Positions 33,501 to 45,222 are shown, counted from the first letter of the stretch. The stretch is 64,000 bases of DNA from Dermatemys mawii (GCA_007922305.1 ML677481.1:124001-188000), one strand, 5' to 3'. Translations and numbers: made by a program. The notes: generated from the letters alone by a model not told the origin.

Positions 33501-36500
33501 AGCCCTAAATGGAACACTCCCTGTGATAAAGCCAACATTGGCAGGGATTCTTAGACCAGAGCCATCTTCAAACAAATGAGAGCTCAGGAGTTCTGTAAAG
33601 CTGTTTTACTTGCTTTTGCATTTATTCTTCTCCCTCAGTTTTTCCTTGTGAGTTACAGTTTTCCACCCCCATGGGATTTGAACCCACAATTTCTGGCTTA
33701 GAAAGCTAATGCCTTATCTATTAGGCCACTGAGCTTAGCTAGAGCCAGCCCTTTCTTTATCTTCCAGGTATATTGCAAAGCTTATCTTTTCCCCCAGGAA
33801 TTTGAAAATGAGGAGTGGAAGAAGGCTTTGAACTTTTCAGTTGTCTGGTGGTTTGGTGACTGGAGCTGGGTGAATACATTTCTGGATCAGCAGTAGTTCT
33901 GAAAAAAAAAAATTGAATCAGCTTGAACCAAATCTGAATTTGGGGGAATTAAAGATATCTAGTTCAGATTTGTTCCCTAGTGGTAATTGGAATCTGGGTC
34001 TCTAATATCCCAGCGGAAGGCCTGAGCTACTGGAATATAGGTCACAAATGGTGGTAAAAAAAGAACTAGATAAATTCATGGAGGATAGGTCCATCAATGG
34101 CTATTAACAGGATGGGGAGTGATGTTATCTCTGTTGGCCAGAAGCTGCGATGGGTGACAGCAAGTATGAAATATCAGGACGGGGGTGGGGGGTAATAGCA
34201 GCCTATATAAGAAAAAGACCCAAAAATCCAGACTGTCCCTATAAAATCGGGACATCTGGTCACCCTAGCAGCAGGGGATGGATCACTTGATGATCACCTG
34301 TTCTATTCATTTGCTCTGGGGCACCTGGCATTGGCCACTGTTGGAAGACAGGACACCGGGATAGATGGACCTTTGGTCTGACCCGGTCCAGTCTTCTCTG
34401 TGTTACTACCATCTCCGTTTTTTGGCCGTTTTGTGAGGGACCAAAAACTATCCAAGTCAAATTCTCAATTAGTTTCCGGTTGACTAAAATTGCATTTTTT
34501 GTCACATAGATTGCGTGTCCAAATTTTTTTGCTCCGCTCTCTGGGTGACAATATATTGTACTGCTGCACATAGGGAATTTCTGTGGTATATTCTGAAGTC
34601 GTATCAAGGACACTTTGGAGTATATGGCAAAATCTAAGCAAATGACTAGTTCCCCCACCATGAAAAGAAAGAAGACGCATTCCATCTTTGTTTTGCATTT
34701 GGACAAAGCAAGCCATCCAGTATTTGCTCTTTCATGTCCTCCTCTGAGGGCTGATCTACATTGGGGGAGGGGTTGACCGAAGATACGCAATTTCAGATAC
34801 ATGAATAACGTAGCTGAAGTCGGCACATCTCTGGCCGACTTACCTGCCGTCCTCACGGTGGCAACGGTTGGCTGCAGTCTCCCCCATAGACTTCAGCTTG
34901 CGCCTCTCGGTGAGCTGGAGTTCCAGAGTTGACGGGAGTGCTGTTGGCGATCGATTTATCGCGTCTTGATGAGACGCGATAAATCGATTGCCAATAGATC
35001 AATCACTACCCACCAATCTGGAGGGTAGTGAAGACCTACCCTAAGTCTCAAGAGCCTGATTTGTATTGCAAACAGCATTGATCGTATTAGGTGCTACCAT
35101 TTGCATGTCCTTGATGCAACAAATGGTGCAAAACGATGGGCTTGATTAAATGTGCTTCAACTTCGGAGGGTAGACCAGGTCTTTGAGTGCAGCAACTGTG
35201 GGTCTTTTGTGGTCCAGATTATGGTGATTACTCAATGCCCAGACTTGGGGTGAGTGCAGAACCATCTCACGTCAGCCAGCTCGCTGGGATACCACAGTCC
35301 AGTTGAAAGGGCTCACGCTGAATCAGAGCCCTGGCATTCACCGATATGAAAGTTGGTTATCTGACCAGCTCCAGTTGAAATCAAATCTCCCCTACATGCA
35401 AGTTTCAATGGAACATCCCCCTGACATGTCCTCTGCTCCTTTGTGTCTGTTCATGAAAGGAAAAGACAGATGCCGAGAGGCAGAAGATTGTGGCTGAATT
35501 TGAGCAGCTGAGGCAGTTCCTGGAGGAACAAGAGCGGCTCTTGCTGGCCCAGCTGGAAGAGCTGGACGAGGAGATTGTGCAGAGGCAAAATGCGAATGGG
35601 GCTAAAGTCTCGGAGGACATTTCATTTCTCTGTGACTTGATCGACGAGACAGAGAAGTGTCAGCAGCCAACGGCTAATTTCCTACAGGTGAGACTTAAAC
35701 CCCAGGTCCCTCGGCAGGGATGGGCAGTCTCCTGAATCATTCATTTTAGAGACCAGGAGTCAGAGCATATATGTTGATATATCCCACAATCTACAATTAA
35801 GTACATACAAATACTTGCTCCCGGCAAGATCATCCTCCAGTCATTGGCCTGTGAGGAAAAGCAAAGGAGAATGATGATGACGCCGGCTGTACGGTGCATA
35901 GGCAGCGGCTATAAGAGGCCAGGGGAGGCCTTTGGGGTGCACCGCTGCCAAAAGAGCCGCAGCCATCGCCCCACCCACGCTCTGCCCCGAAGGCCCTGCT
36001 CCCACTTGTCCCTCTTCCCCCTGAGGCCCCGCCCTCGCTCCGCCTCTTTCCATCCTTGCTCCGCCCTCATGGGGGCTTCACAGGAGGGGGCGAAGAAGTG
36101 TGTGGTGAGTGGCTGGCCAATGGGGAAGGGGGCGAAGAGGTGCGAGTGGCAGGCAGGGGAGGTCTGGGGGGAGGGGGCGAAGAGGCAATCAGTGAGCAGC
36201 TGGCCAGCTGGCTGGCCGGTGGGCAAGATGGCCAAGAGGGAAGGGGAACACTGGGGGAGGGGAGGTGTCTGGGGAGGGGGCTGAGCAGGGCTGGGGTGGA
36301 GCATGGGCGGGGCTTCAGAGGGAAGAGTTCAAGCAGGGGCGGGCCTTGGGACAGGGCCATGGTCCCAACGTGCCCAACCTCCCTAAATGGAGGACTCACT
36401 TGCTCCCCATTGAGTAAGAAGGTGCAGAGGGTTTTTTCCTCTTCACTCTACTGCACTCCTATGGGATCTGGAGAAGGCACAAATGTATCGTTCCTTGAAA

Positions 36501-39500
36501 TGCTGGACTGCTGGAATGGATCACTCCGGGATTAGAGCTCCACCTCGCAAAGGGGATATGGGTGTGAGGTAGGTCCCTGTTTCTTATTTTCATGCCCCTT
36601 TGAAAAGCAGGGGCAGTGGGATCTCTTATGATTTTTCCACATTTTCTTTACATCATAACTATGTTCCTTGGAACCCGAAGGAATCCTTACAGGAAGTCCT
36701 AATTCTGGTTAAAGCCTAGATCCTCCAAAGATATGTAAGGCCCCTGAGTCCTATTGATTTCAACGAGACCTAAATACCTCTATGGATCTAGACTTAAGGC
36801 ATTTGGTTCACAGACTATCCCTGAACTTATACTGGTAAGTGATATAAACAGGTGGATGTGTCTATATCTCAGCTTGACAGTAGAGACACCAATTACAAGG
36901 AGCTGCACATGGGACTCATAGTAAAAGCAAAGTGAGTCTCGTTCACAGCAGGAGGATCCTCTTGTGGGACTTGTGGTGGATTGAGGACTGTGTCAGCATG
37001 GCAAGGTATTGCTTTAAGAGTGTGGGGGGTTTTCCTGGTCCTGCTTGCAGCCTGAGGGGCTCTGTAGTGACGCATGTGATCAGAATCCGCCTGGAAAGAG
37101 CAAACTTAAAGCCAGGGGCGTTGCGTTGAGAGTGAACAGGCGTGGAGGCAGAAGGTCCATCTTTAGGGAGCAGCCTGTTTTCTCTCTCTGCTTTTGCCTT
37201 TTTGCGTGGTGGTGTTCTGAATTCTAAGACGTGACGTGAGGTTATGGTGCCACCTTGAATCAAGAGTAATCATCTTCTTATTTAACTCCTCCATGTCTTA
37301 TGCCAGGAACATAACAGCGTCTTCTTCTCTCTCCCCTCTAGGATTTCAGAAGCATCACAGACAGGTATGTAGCTCCTTTTCACTGCCCTCCCACACGCTT
37401 CTCTATGTTGGGAAGCCGAATGGACACAAGTGGCCATATTTTCATTGGGAGCAACTTGGGGGCTGAGCTGTGTCCCCAGGGAGAACCACCACGTGTGTGA
37501 GGCAGGGATGCACTTTAGATGCAAACCGCGATCCTTGTAAGAGCTGTTGCTTTTTTAGAAGACTGGATTTCTCCATCCCTAGGTTGGGATTCTTCACCTG
37601 GGTCTCTGAACTAAAGTTCTTTCCTTGGAGAACTGGCTGCCATGGCCAGGGGTTGAACCTCTGCTTCGGAGACGCTAACCTGCTGGCCCTGCCCCTTCTA
37701 CCCATGGGCTCCCGGCTGCCAGAGCCCTGAGCCCCCACCACCACTGGAGGAGCCCCGAGGCCCCACCCACTCCTGGAGGAGCCCCAGCTTGCCAGCCTTG
37801 GCCACTCTAGCTGGTCCGAGCCGTGGGCCGCCAAGCTGCTACCCCAACCCCCGGGCCAAGTCGCTGGCTTGAGCATTGGGTCAAGTTGCTGGACCAATCC
37901 CCAGGCTGAACCACTGGTGTGACTTCTGGGCCGGCCAGACCGCCCAGAGCAGACCCAGCCCCTGGTCTCTAGCGGCCCACACTCCAGATTGCTGGCTGAA
38001 CTAAGCCCCTACTGGTTTCAGAGGAGAGGGGGAGGGAGACGGAGCCTCAGGGTGGAACATGGGCGGGGCCACAGCCTGGGTTAGAGGAGGCTTAGCCTGC
38101 TCTGGCTTTTGATACCTGCTGCCTGTGCTGGCTGCCTTGGGATTTTGGGGATGCAGTAAAGGCCCTTCATATCTAAATCACCAGCACCATCTTGCTATCA
38201 AATGTCATCACGTTGCTACAGCCACCCTGTGTGGCCTTAGGCACTAGGCCTCCATTCCCCATCTGTAAAATGGGTATAATAATCCTTCCCTTCCCTCACA
38301 GATGTGTTGTGAAGATAAATCCATTAAAGACTGTGACGTGCTCATACACTATGATAATGGCAGCTCTATGTGTACCTACATAGCTTACCACTAGGCTAGG
38401 CAAAATTTGATTTTTTTATTATTTTTATATAATTTCCATCAATAATCTCTATGTTTATTTTTAAACCTATTCTTTAATCAGTTTTTAAAGGTTCAGTTGT
38501 GGAAAATTATTGGGGAGGATCAGACAAAGAGGGTGGGTTGCGCAAAAATTATTTAATGACCATCGATTCAAAAAGATAAAGCCGTATAACCATTAACACA
38601 CACACACTGTCAACCTCACGTGTCAAAATATACAGCTTACATTTGCTTCAATCAAACTCTAAGAAGTTCTCACACAGCGTTTTCTTACTCCACCCCTCTG
38701 TACATTTTGATTGTTATTGATGGAAATATTTTTTTTCATCCGTTTTTGTGCATCCGGTGAAATGGACATGTCCTGATTAAAATCTAATCCTTCCAAGGCT
38801 ACTTCCCACCCAGTGAGTCTCACGTAACCTGTGTGAAATGAGCTGGAGGGGGGCCATCTGAATCCAGTTAGAGAAGTGAACAAGTGCTCCCATATCAAAG
38901 GCTAGGAAGTCTACTGGGTCTTTTTGCCTTGTTCATTGACATCCATGATATAGAGACCAAAGAGTGAATAGAGCATGGAGGAAGAAGGTCTATCTTATCC
39001 ACAGAGATGCTTTTCCTTTCCCGGTTCAAAGGAGCCACTTATTCTCCGGGCCCATACTCAGAAATCTTTTGCACGAATGAAATTCACATAAAATTGGATG
39101 ACGATACAAACTATTAGCAATACATTAAAATGCTTATAATTTTCTTCTTTCGAGGTGGGAGAAGTGGAAGTCCCAGCGGCCAGTGGAGATTTCTTCTGAG
39201 ATGGAAAAGGGAATCCATATTTTCATGAAGAAATATTCTGTTCTAAAGAAGACTCTCCAGAAATTCAAAGGTACTAAGGAGGCACCTAGGAGGTCAAACT
39301 GAAAAAGGGTCTGTGGTCCAGGTCCTCAAAGATACTTAGGTTTCTAAACCCCCAAGGGGGGGTGGGGGAAGTCCCTTTGTGTATCTGGGCATCTGTGTCT
39401 GTAGGAGATGGGATCTGCCAAAATAGCTATTAATGCAAACCTCAGTTAAATGGCAATACAGCATTCTGTTACCGTTTCTAAACCACAGAAAGGTGCCGGG

Positions 39501-42500
39501 GAATGGCACAATGCAAACAAAATGGATGGGGAAGCTCTTTTTTAAAATTAACCTGTTTGTCTAAACAACAAGAAATACAAGCTCTGGGTCAAAGGAGCAG
39601 CGTCACATCCACCTGACAGCCCCAAACTGGGTGTGGTCCTGCATATGGGTAAATAGACAAGAGTTTCCCATACAGAGAGTGCTAGTGGCCCTTTAAATGG
39701 CCAAAAACTCTCGCCACAATCATTTTGCACCAGCTCCGCCTCTGTTCCCACAGGCCGAAAGGGAAGAAACTGTTGAAAGATGGTGCCAAATTTGGACGGA
39801 AGCACAGGGGTTGCTGGGATGTGAACCAATGCATCACGGGACGCTGGGACAGAACCCAGAATCCCCCGCCCCCTTCCCACAACCCACAGTGCCAGAATGG
39901 GAAGAGGTGCTCTGTAGGATAGCTGCCCATGATGCAGCGCTCCCAATGCCGCTGCAAGTGATGCAAATGTGGCCACGCCAGTGTTCTTGCAGCTGTCAGT
40001 GTGGACAGACTGCGGTGCTTCCCCTAGTGCATTCTCTGAAGGCTGGTTTAACTCAAAGTGCTCTACATCTGCAAGTGTAGCCATGCGCTAAGTTTTTTAG
40101 AATAGACCGAGCCTATGTATGTCTGTTGATTTCCCTCTGACTTTTGTCAGCACATTAAAGCATTGTTAAGCTTATGAACAGCAGAAATCTTACCTATGTT
40201 CTCCTCTCTGTAGACACGCTGTCATCGGAACTGGAACGAGAACGGGGTAAGTCTCAGGGAGAAGATAGCTGGAAATCGTAGCAGAGAGGTAGCTTTGCTC
40301 TGCTCTAGTTAATTAAGGTTGATACAAGTTTAACAGCCTTTTCTAAGTGCTCTAGAATTCCCATGCTGACTCACTGTAACAAGGGGTTCTGTGGGTACAG
40401 ACTTCATCAAATATTATGTCACATTGTTATAGTTTTTATAACCTTAGTTTACACACCTGGAGCTAAACTAAAAAAAACAAACAAAAGGAAGTATTTTTCC
40501 ACACACCGCACACTCAACCTGTGGAACTCTTTGCCAGAGCATGTTGTGAAAACCAAGACTATAACAAAGTTCAAAAAAGAACTAGATAAATTCATGGAGG
40601 ATACATCCATCAATGGCTATTATCCAGGATGGGCAGGGATGGTATCCCTAACCTCTGTTTGCCACAGAAGCTGAGAATGGATAATTACCTGTTCTGTTCA
40701 TTCCCTCTGGGGACCTGGCATTTGCCACTCTCAGAAGACAGGACACTGGGCTAGATGGACCTTTGATCTGATCCAGTGTGGCTGCTCTTGTGTTCTGATG
40801 TTCTTAGAAAAATTGTCTCAAATCTGGGGTAATTTGGTCAAGAGGTTAGAGAGTTATACAAAGGTATAACAAGGTCCAATGATTGGAAATTGAAGCTAGA
40901 CAAATTCAGACTGGAGAAAAGGTGTACATATCTAACAGGGAGTCTAATTAACCGTTGGCAGTGGTGGATTAGCCATTGGGCCAATAGAGCCTGTGCCCAG
41001 TGGTCCTGGCCAATTGAGGGGGAGGAGAGGGGAGGGGCTGAAGATGGAAGGAGTGGGGAGGGATCCCCACTCATTCTGGCCCAAGGCCCCACGAAATCAT
41101 AATCTGCCTCTGACCATTGGAACAATTTATCCAGGGGTTGTGGTGGATTCTCCATCGCTAGAAATTTTGAACTCACAATTGGATGTTTTTTTAAAAAGAT
41201 CTGCTCTACTTTGAACAGGAATTCTTTTGTTGAAGTTCTGGGTTGTGCAGGAAGTCAGACCAGATGATCACTATGGTCCCTTCTGGTCTTAGGATATATG
41301 ACGCGGTCAGCTGCTAATAACTTTCAAAGAGCACTAAAATCCACGTGCAAAAGGAAATTGTTTTAACGATTGCTGTAACAGAATCTGCACTAAGGTTGAG
41401 ATGCAAATTGGGGGTTATTTGAGGGGTTCAATGATTTTCCAAGCTGTAGCTGTACTGAAAAATGAGTTACTTTGATCATTGTCAGATTTTTATAACTCTG
41501 GGGGTTTTTTTGGTGTAGAAGTAGGAAAAAATCCTGTGTCTGAGCCCAGGTCTACACTACACAATTACTTTGGTATAATCCACACCCCTGAAAAACGTAG
41601 TTATACCAACCTACGCGACAGTGCTATGTCGGCAGGAGAGTTCTTGTCAATACCTAGTACTGCCTCTCGCAGTGCTGTAAATTTGTACCATAGACCTGCC
41701 CTGAATCTCACAATCTCTGCCACTGACTTCTCCCTTAAGTCAGCTATGCAGTGATACCAAGGATCAGTTTAAAAATCTTTCAGAAGATCTCACATTACAA
41801 AAGCATTAGTATTTTTGCATCACTCAAAAAGGCAGAGTTAAATGTATGTTGTAGGGGCGGTGTACATTTTAGCTTGGTCTTTCCATGTTTAAGTTTAGTC
41901 ACCCGTGCTGGAACATTCTTCAAGGGTACAAGTCAACCCTGGACAAGTGTAAAACTGTGTTAATGATGTTTTGGTGCCGTTGATATTTTCCTCATTCGCA
42001 GTTTGGACTGGTGAATGCAGCTTATGTTTGCAGAAGAAACTTCCGCAAATAGAAGCAGAGAAGAAGCATTGCAGGAAAGAGAGTTTAAACATGTCTAATA
42101 TACTAACCACTTAACTGCTGGCACTATATTAAGACACAACATGAAAGTAGGCTGGGAAGGATTAGATTTGTACCAGTAAATGTCGGTAAACGTCAATTTC
42201 ACAGTACACACAGGAACTGAGCAAACGTATTTCCATTGATAATAATCAAAATGAGCAGGTAGGTAAAGTTAAAAAAATGCTGCTCCAGAACTTTCTTAAG
42301 CGTTTGATTTAAGGATATTTTCTGTGCCTATTTTGGCCCGCAACGTTGACAATTCGTGTGTTAACAAGTTAGAAAGCCGTAGCTTTTCGAAATCAACGTC
42401 TGTTGTCCTTAAACAATGATGGTCTGACCCCCCGGCCCCATAGTTTCACACAACAATTTAAATAGATAAAAAATTTTAAAGCCCTTAAAATATACATTAA

Positions 42501-44821
42501 CATTATTTGTTGAAAATATATTTAAAAAATGGAATACAGCCCAGCTGACATAAGGGTGAGAAGAGATCTGCCGTCCCATGTACAGCCTGGGGAGGTGACT
42601 ATTCCACATCTCCGGAACTACTCCTATTACCATGGGTGCTGGAACCAGGGCCTGGCCAGTCTACTGTTCAGGACTGGCCCCTCCCCCTGCCCCTCCTCTT
42701 CGGCCTGAGGTCCCGCCCCCAACCAGGCTGGGAGCTGAGCCGGGCAGAAGTAAGAGCCACCTGGGCAGCCTGGGCAGCTATGGGGAGCCCTGGACCGTCC
42801 ACCTGACCTAGGCGTGGGGCCCAAGAACGGCCCCTAGCCCACGCCCCCCCAGCAGAGCACAGCACCCAGGGCAGGTGGAGGGTCCAGAGCTCCCCACAGC
42901 AGCCCAGGCAGCTGTTATCTCAGCCAGGCTCTGACTTCTCGCCTGGCCAGGGGGGAACAGAGGGGCTGGGCCACAAAGGGTACATGGCCTCCTGCCCCCC
43001 CCCCCCACTTTTATGAGGTATCTGGTGCCCCTGCCTATTACCATAGGTGGCTGGGAGAAGTGAGGTGCCATAAAACCCTCTGTCACAGGGTAGCCCTCTA
43101 TCTACTCCACGAATCCTACTGATGGGGTTGCTAGCCCTCCAGAAATTAAAGATCAATCTTTAATTAGAGATTATGTCATGTGATGAAACCTCTGGGAATA
43201 CCTCCAACCAAAACCGGCAACCTCAACGGCTGCCTGGCCTGTTCTTGTGGTCTCTGGGCCACAACTAGGGTGACCAGATGTCCCGATATTGTAGGGACAG
43301 TCCTGATTTTTGGGGCTTTTTCTTATATAGGCTCCTATTACCCCCTACTTCCTGTCCTGATTTTTTACACTTGCTGTCTGGTCACCCTAGCCACAACACA
43401 CGCCCACTAGCTGTCTCCCTTTCACCACATAGTCTTCAGCTTCAGAGCATAACAGGACATCCCGTAGGTACAGCGTGGGAGGAGATTTCCACACAGCTTC
43501 CCAGCTCCCGCCCCTCAGCCCCTCTTTCCCTCCTGTTCTTCCCAGATACTGAGTCAATTGCCTCATGAGCCCACCCACGGCCAACCACGTGCCAGTAATT
43601 CCCCACAGAAATGGGTGAAAAGACTTCAGTAATGCCCGCAGTCCTCCCGGTGCTGCATCATCCTCAATGAGGACTAGCGCCCTGTCTAACCCCCATTTTA
43701 ACGGACTGAGAGTCAGTGCTCCGACCCCTTTGCAATCTCCAGGGGGTAGAACTTTGGTAGGTTCTCCATGCCATGGTCCTGTTTTCCCTCCGGCCCTCTC
43801 CCTGGAAGGGACAGACAAGGGGGACCAGCAGGCCATGGCCCCATCATTTTTAACTGGCCATAAGGGGAGCGATGGGGGTGGGCAGAGAGGAGCGAGCATA
43901 GGGCAGGGATTTGGGAGAAGAGATGGTGTGGGAGCGGGGACTTGGAGAAGGGACAGGGCAAGAGCGGGGGCTTGGGGAGAAGGGGTCTGGGTCTGGGGAA
44001 GGGGTGGGGCATTGGAGAAAGGGGTGGGGCCATGGTTCAGGTACCAGTGCCCCCTCACTTTTAGGGAGCTTCCGGCGCTCCAGTCTCTCCTTACCACAGC
44101 GCCCCTAGTGCCTGGAAGGAGGCCGCTGCAGTGAAATCCCTGTTCAGCCCCTGCAGAGAGAGAGAGAGAGAGTTCTCTGGTACCAGGGATAAAATCTGGG
44201 AGGGTCCCAGCCAGGATGGGGCTATTGGGGTTGTGTGAGAAATGAGCCCAGCCTCTCCCATGGCTCAACTCTGCCTCTGACGCTGCTGTTCTCTCTCTCT
44301 CCTCCCTCACAGCAAATGTGACTCTGGATCCAGACACGGCTCCTGAGGTGCTCACCCTTTCTGCAGATGGAAAAACCGTGAGCTGGGGCGGCTGGCACGT
44401 TCGGCCCCACAATCCCAAGCGATTTAATTTGGCTCCCTGTGTGCTCGGCCGTGAAGGATTCATCTCGGGGAGACATTATTGGGAGGTGGAGGTAGGGGGC
44501 GGGGGGAACTGGTGGGCTGTGGGGGTGGCCAGAGAGTCTGTGAGAAGACAAGAATGGATCAGACGTGACCCTGAGGAGGGGATCTGGGCTCTGTCCCGCC
44601 ACATGAATCAGGACTTCACTTTCACCTGCCCTCTGACCCTCAGCTGCAGCCCCAGGAGGATCTGGGTTTCTCTGGACTGTGAAGGGGGCCAGGTGGCATT
44701 TTTTGATGCCAATAGTGGGGCCTCGATCTTCACTTTCCCGCCAGCCTCTTTTGCTGGGGAGAGAATCTTCCCATTCTTCTGGGTCCATGGCAAAAATTCC
44801 CAGCTCAGACTGTACCCATGA
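27579..44821 (+). CDS. TRIM gene D: RING + degenerate B-box + coiled-coil + PRY-SPRY protein lacking exon 2
   Basis: Exons recognised: 27579-27995 (139 codons), 35460-35687, 37342-37364, 39155-39270, 40214-40246, 44313-44821. The paralogous 96-nt exon 2 was not found. Because it is phase 0 on both sides, exon 1 splices to exon 3 in frame and the model stays open: 441 aa. The RING is complete (C16, C19, C31, H33, C36, C39, C53, C56). In the B-box only C95 and C106 remain of the ligands seen in gene E; H98 is Y, C114 is G, C117 is S, H123 is C and H126 is Q. The PRY-SPRY is complete ([17 protein letters not shown] strand, [23 protein letters not shown]) and ends RLYP. A Penelope-like element lies 10-15 bp after the exon 1 donor. 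The open frames over all exons argue for a functional, diverged ligase. Retained exon 2 in unrecognised form, or an early pseudogene, are alternatives. Confidence 0.75.
28010..29740 (-). mobile_element. Penelope-like retroelement (RT and GIY-YIG remnants)
   Basis: Minus strand. At 29648-29250 a frame has the RT core with [17 protein letters not shown] and [12 protein letters not shown] (the YxDD catalytic motif) and LDTTELI. At 28900-28556 and, after a frame shift, 28661-28290 is a GIY-YIG endonuclease-like region: [23 protein letters not shown], then [12 protein letters not shown]. The order RT then GIY-YIG in transcription direction is that of Penelope-like elements. Between them (about 29250-28900) several stops break the frame, and the RT N-terminus is missing, so it is dead. 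The 3' tail, ggtagccgtgttagtctgtg at 28019 onward, is the same signature seen in the fold-back elements at 10968 and 63181. It sits in intron 1 of gene D. Confidence 0.9.
29895..30345. repeat. GC-rich hAT-like repeat
   Basis: Contains gctgactctgggtgccccgg, ggttctcagcacccaccggc and a purine-rich interior (ggggcgtgcttgggggaggg). It is similar to 20031-20406 and 21262-21640. It lies in intron 1 of gene D with no gene. Confidence 0.45.
30480..30694. mobile_element. hAT non-autonomous element (cagtggtcccc ends)
   Basis: Ends cagtggtccccaaagtg and gtttggggaccactg are inverted repeats. Flanks ggttatgg (30472-30479) and ggttacgg (30695-30702) are an 8-bp duplication with one transition. 215 bp, intron 1 of gene D. 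Confidence 0.85.
30785..30871 (+). mobile_element. CR1 LINE 3' terminus
   Basis: The phrases ggtcctgctttgagcagggg, ctagatgacctcctgaggtc and ccttccaaccctgatattcc, then atgattctatgattct, are a canonical CR1 3' end with its 8-bp terminal repeat. Strongly truncated copy. Confidence 0.9.
31125..31144 (+). repeat. (CTG)6 microsatellite
   Basis: Six CTG units plus CT in intron 1 of gene D. Confidence 0.9.
31482..31743. mobile_element. PIF/Harbinger-like MITE
   Basis: Starts gggcttgtctacattt and ends ctagtgtagaccaggc, an inverted repeat. The interior includes cttacgccaatgggaggggt, gataatccacctccccaaga and gacctaattttctagtg. It is the closest relative of the copy at 12558. Confidence 0.8.
32160..32750 (+). 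mobile_element. CR1 LINE interrupted by a second CR1 (32363-32668)
   Basis: The outer CR1 (ctataaaatcatgactggtg, ctctttgccagaggatgttg, tgaaggccaag) stops at about 32362 and resumes at about 32669 with aagactataacagggttcaa, aactagataagttcatggat. An uninterrupted paralog at 40560 reads ccaagactataac, so the split is exact. The inner CR1 runs from gatgttgtggcgctagattg through cattatgagggtggtgaagc to the terminus ctgatattctatgattctat. Confidence 0.85.
33661..33735 (-). tRNA. tRNA-Arg(UCU)-like sequence, probably a pseudogene
   Basis: On the minus strand, agtggcctaatagataaggc (A-box region), an anticodon loop tttctaa giving UCU, and ttgtgggttcaaatcccat (T arm) follow the layout of vertebrate tRNA-Arg genes. 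The anticodon stem has at least one mismatch (tagc/gcca) and the acceptor stem is not clearly paired. It is therefore likely a decayed tRNA gene or tRNA-derived repeat, not a working tRNA. Confidence 0.45.
34060..34420 (+). mobile_element. CR1 LINE 3' segment interrupted by a hAT MITE
   Basis: The outer CR1 phrases aagaactagataaattcatg and gaggataggtccatcaatgg precede, and gggatggatcacttgatgat, gatagatggacctttggtct follow, an insertion at 34150-34268. Confidence 0.8.
34150..34268. mobile_element. hAT MITE, TAGGGTGACC family, inside a CR1
   Basis: The interior tataagaaaaagacccaaaa, ctataaaatcgggacatctg and the right end tggtcaccctag are family signatures. The left end has lost several bases (gggtgacagcaagt instead of gggtgaccagacagcaagt). 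Confidence 0.75.
34747..35043. mobile_element. PIF/Harbinger-like MITE with gcgatcgat hairpin (inverted relative to 22467)
   Basis: Starts gggctgatctacattggg and ends gtagtgaagacctaccct. The interior has gaataacgtagctgaagtcg and the hairpin cgatttatcgcgtcttgatg followed by agacgcgataaatcgattg. It lies about 400 bp before exon 3 of gene D. Confidence 0.8.
35840..36400. repeat. GC-rich repeat-like DNA in intron of gene D
   Basis: Purine-rich and GC-rich DNA (gggggaagggggcgaagagg, ggggaggggaggtgtctggg) with open frames on both strands that show no domain. Its composition matches the hAT-like repeats elsewhere. No gene is called. Confidence 0.35.
36930..37270 (+). repeat. LTR-like repeat, unclassified
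   Basis: Contains gtattgctttaagagtgtgg, cctgaggggctctgtagtga and gagcagcctgttttctctct, in the style of a retroelement long terminal repeat. I could not define TG..CA ends or a flanking duplication. It lies just before exon 4 of gene D. Confidence 0.3.
38090..39130. other. Intron 4 (exon 4-5 interval) of gene D, nothing recognised
   Basis: AT-rich DNA with a short (CA)n tract at about 38600 and no exon or well-bounded repeat that I can identify. Confidence 0.4.
40440..40806 (+). mobile_element. CR1 LINE 3' segment
   Basis: The phrases ggaactctttgccagagcat, ccaagactataacaaagttc, gaactagataaattcatgga and gggctagatggacctttgat are in + orientation. It serves as the uninterrupted reference for the nested copy at 32160. 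Confidence 0.85.
40860..41300 (+). mobile_element. CR1-like LINE 3' segment with an internal GC-rich insertion
   Basis: gaagctagacaaattcagac begins the segment (the same phrase occurs at 13290). A purine-rich insertion spans about 40965-41110. CR1 resumes with ggattctccatcgctagaaa and ends gaccagatgatcactatggt, cccttctggtctta. Confidence 0.7.
41545..41701. mobile_element. PIF/Harbinger-like MITE, short
   Basis: Starts cccaggtctacactaca and ends accatagacctgccc, an inverted repeat. The interior includes gaaaaacgtagttataccaa. 157 bp in the last intron of gene D. Confidence 0.7.
42640..43080. repeat. GC-rich hAT-like repeat with C-run
   Basis: gggtgctggaaccagggcct at the left, a run of ten or more C at about 42995, and accataggtggctgggagaa at the right. 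The composition is like the other gggtgct repeats. No gene. Confidence 0.4.
43266..43389. mobile_element. hAT MITE, TAGGGTGACC family, with perfect 8-bp target duplication
   Basis: Bounded by tagggtgaccagatgtcc and gtctggtcaccct-a, flanked by gccacaac at 43258-43265 and 43390-43397. It lies in the last intron of gene D. Confidence 0.92.
44155..44172 (+). repeat. (AG)9 microsatellite
   Basis: Perfect AG dinucleotide run 140 bp before the PRY-SPRY exon of gene D. Confidence 0.9.
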
Positions 44822-45222
44822 GATCCAGGGCAGCTCATGGAGCTAGGGCTCTATCTTGCCAATGCGAGGCCGGCAGAGTTACCGAGTTGGATTTTCTTTT
44901 TCTTTCTCTTCTTTTTGCGACTCTAACTTTTCAAAACTTCCTTCGTCTCAGAGAAGTTACAGAGTAAAAGATGGAAAGTGAGAGAAAAAAATCAGCCCCC
45001 AGATATCATTCAGTCTATTGTATTCTTGGAGATGGGGGAGTTGGGGCAGGAAAGGGAGGGGGGAAAATCCAAAATTTCAAAATTTCAGCATAAACAAGTG
45101 ATTTTTGGGGGGGACCAGCTCTAGGCAGGATCATAGAGAGCTCGAAAATAGGACGCTAGACAAACCTAGTTATTTTTTCATGTTGCATGGGTATCCAACT
45201 TGATTGTTTGTGTCTCCTATGA

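Noticed and set aside
33661..33735. A working tRNA-Arg gene
   Set aside because: The layout and UCU anticodon fit, but mismatches in the anticodon stem and an unpaired acceptor stem make a functional tRNA unlikely; kept only as a tRNA-like sequence.
33770..33835. Possible missing exon 2 of gene D after cttttcccccaggaatttga
   Set aside because: An acceptor-like site is followed by gaatttgaaaatgaggagtgg, but the LKEEREKLL coding pattern shared by all paralogs is absent and no GTAGGT donor lies 96 nt downstream.
43387..44463. A 358-codon minus-strand open frame next to the gene D SPRY exon
   Set aside because: It crosses a hAT MITE end, GC-rich repeat and the antisense of the SPRY exon; no domain recognisable and low-complexity Pro/Ser/Leu composition.
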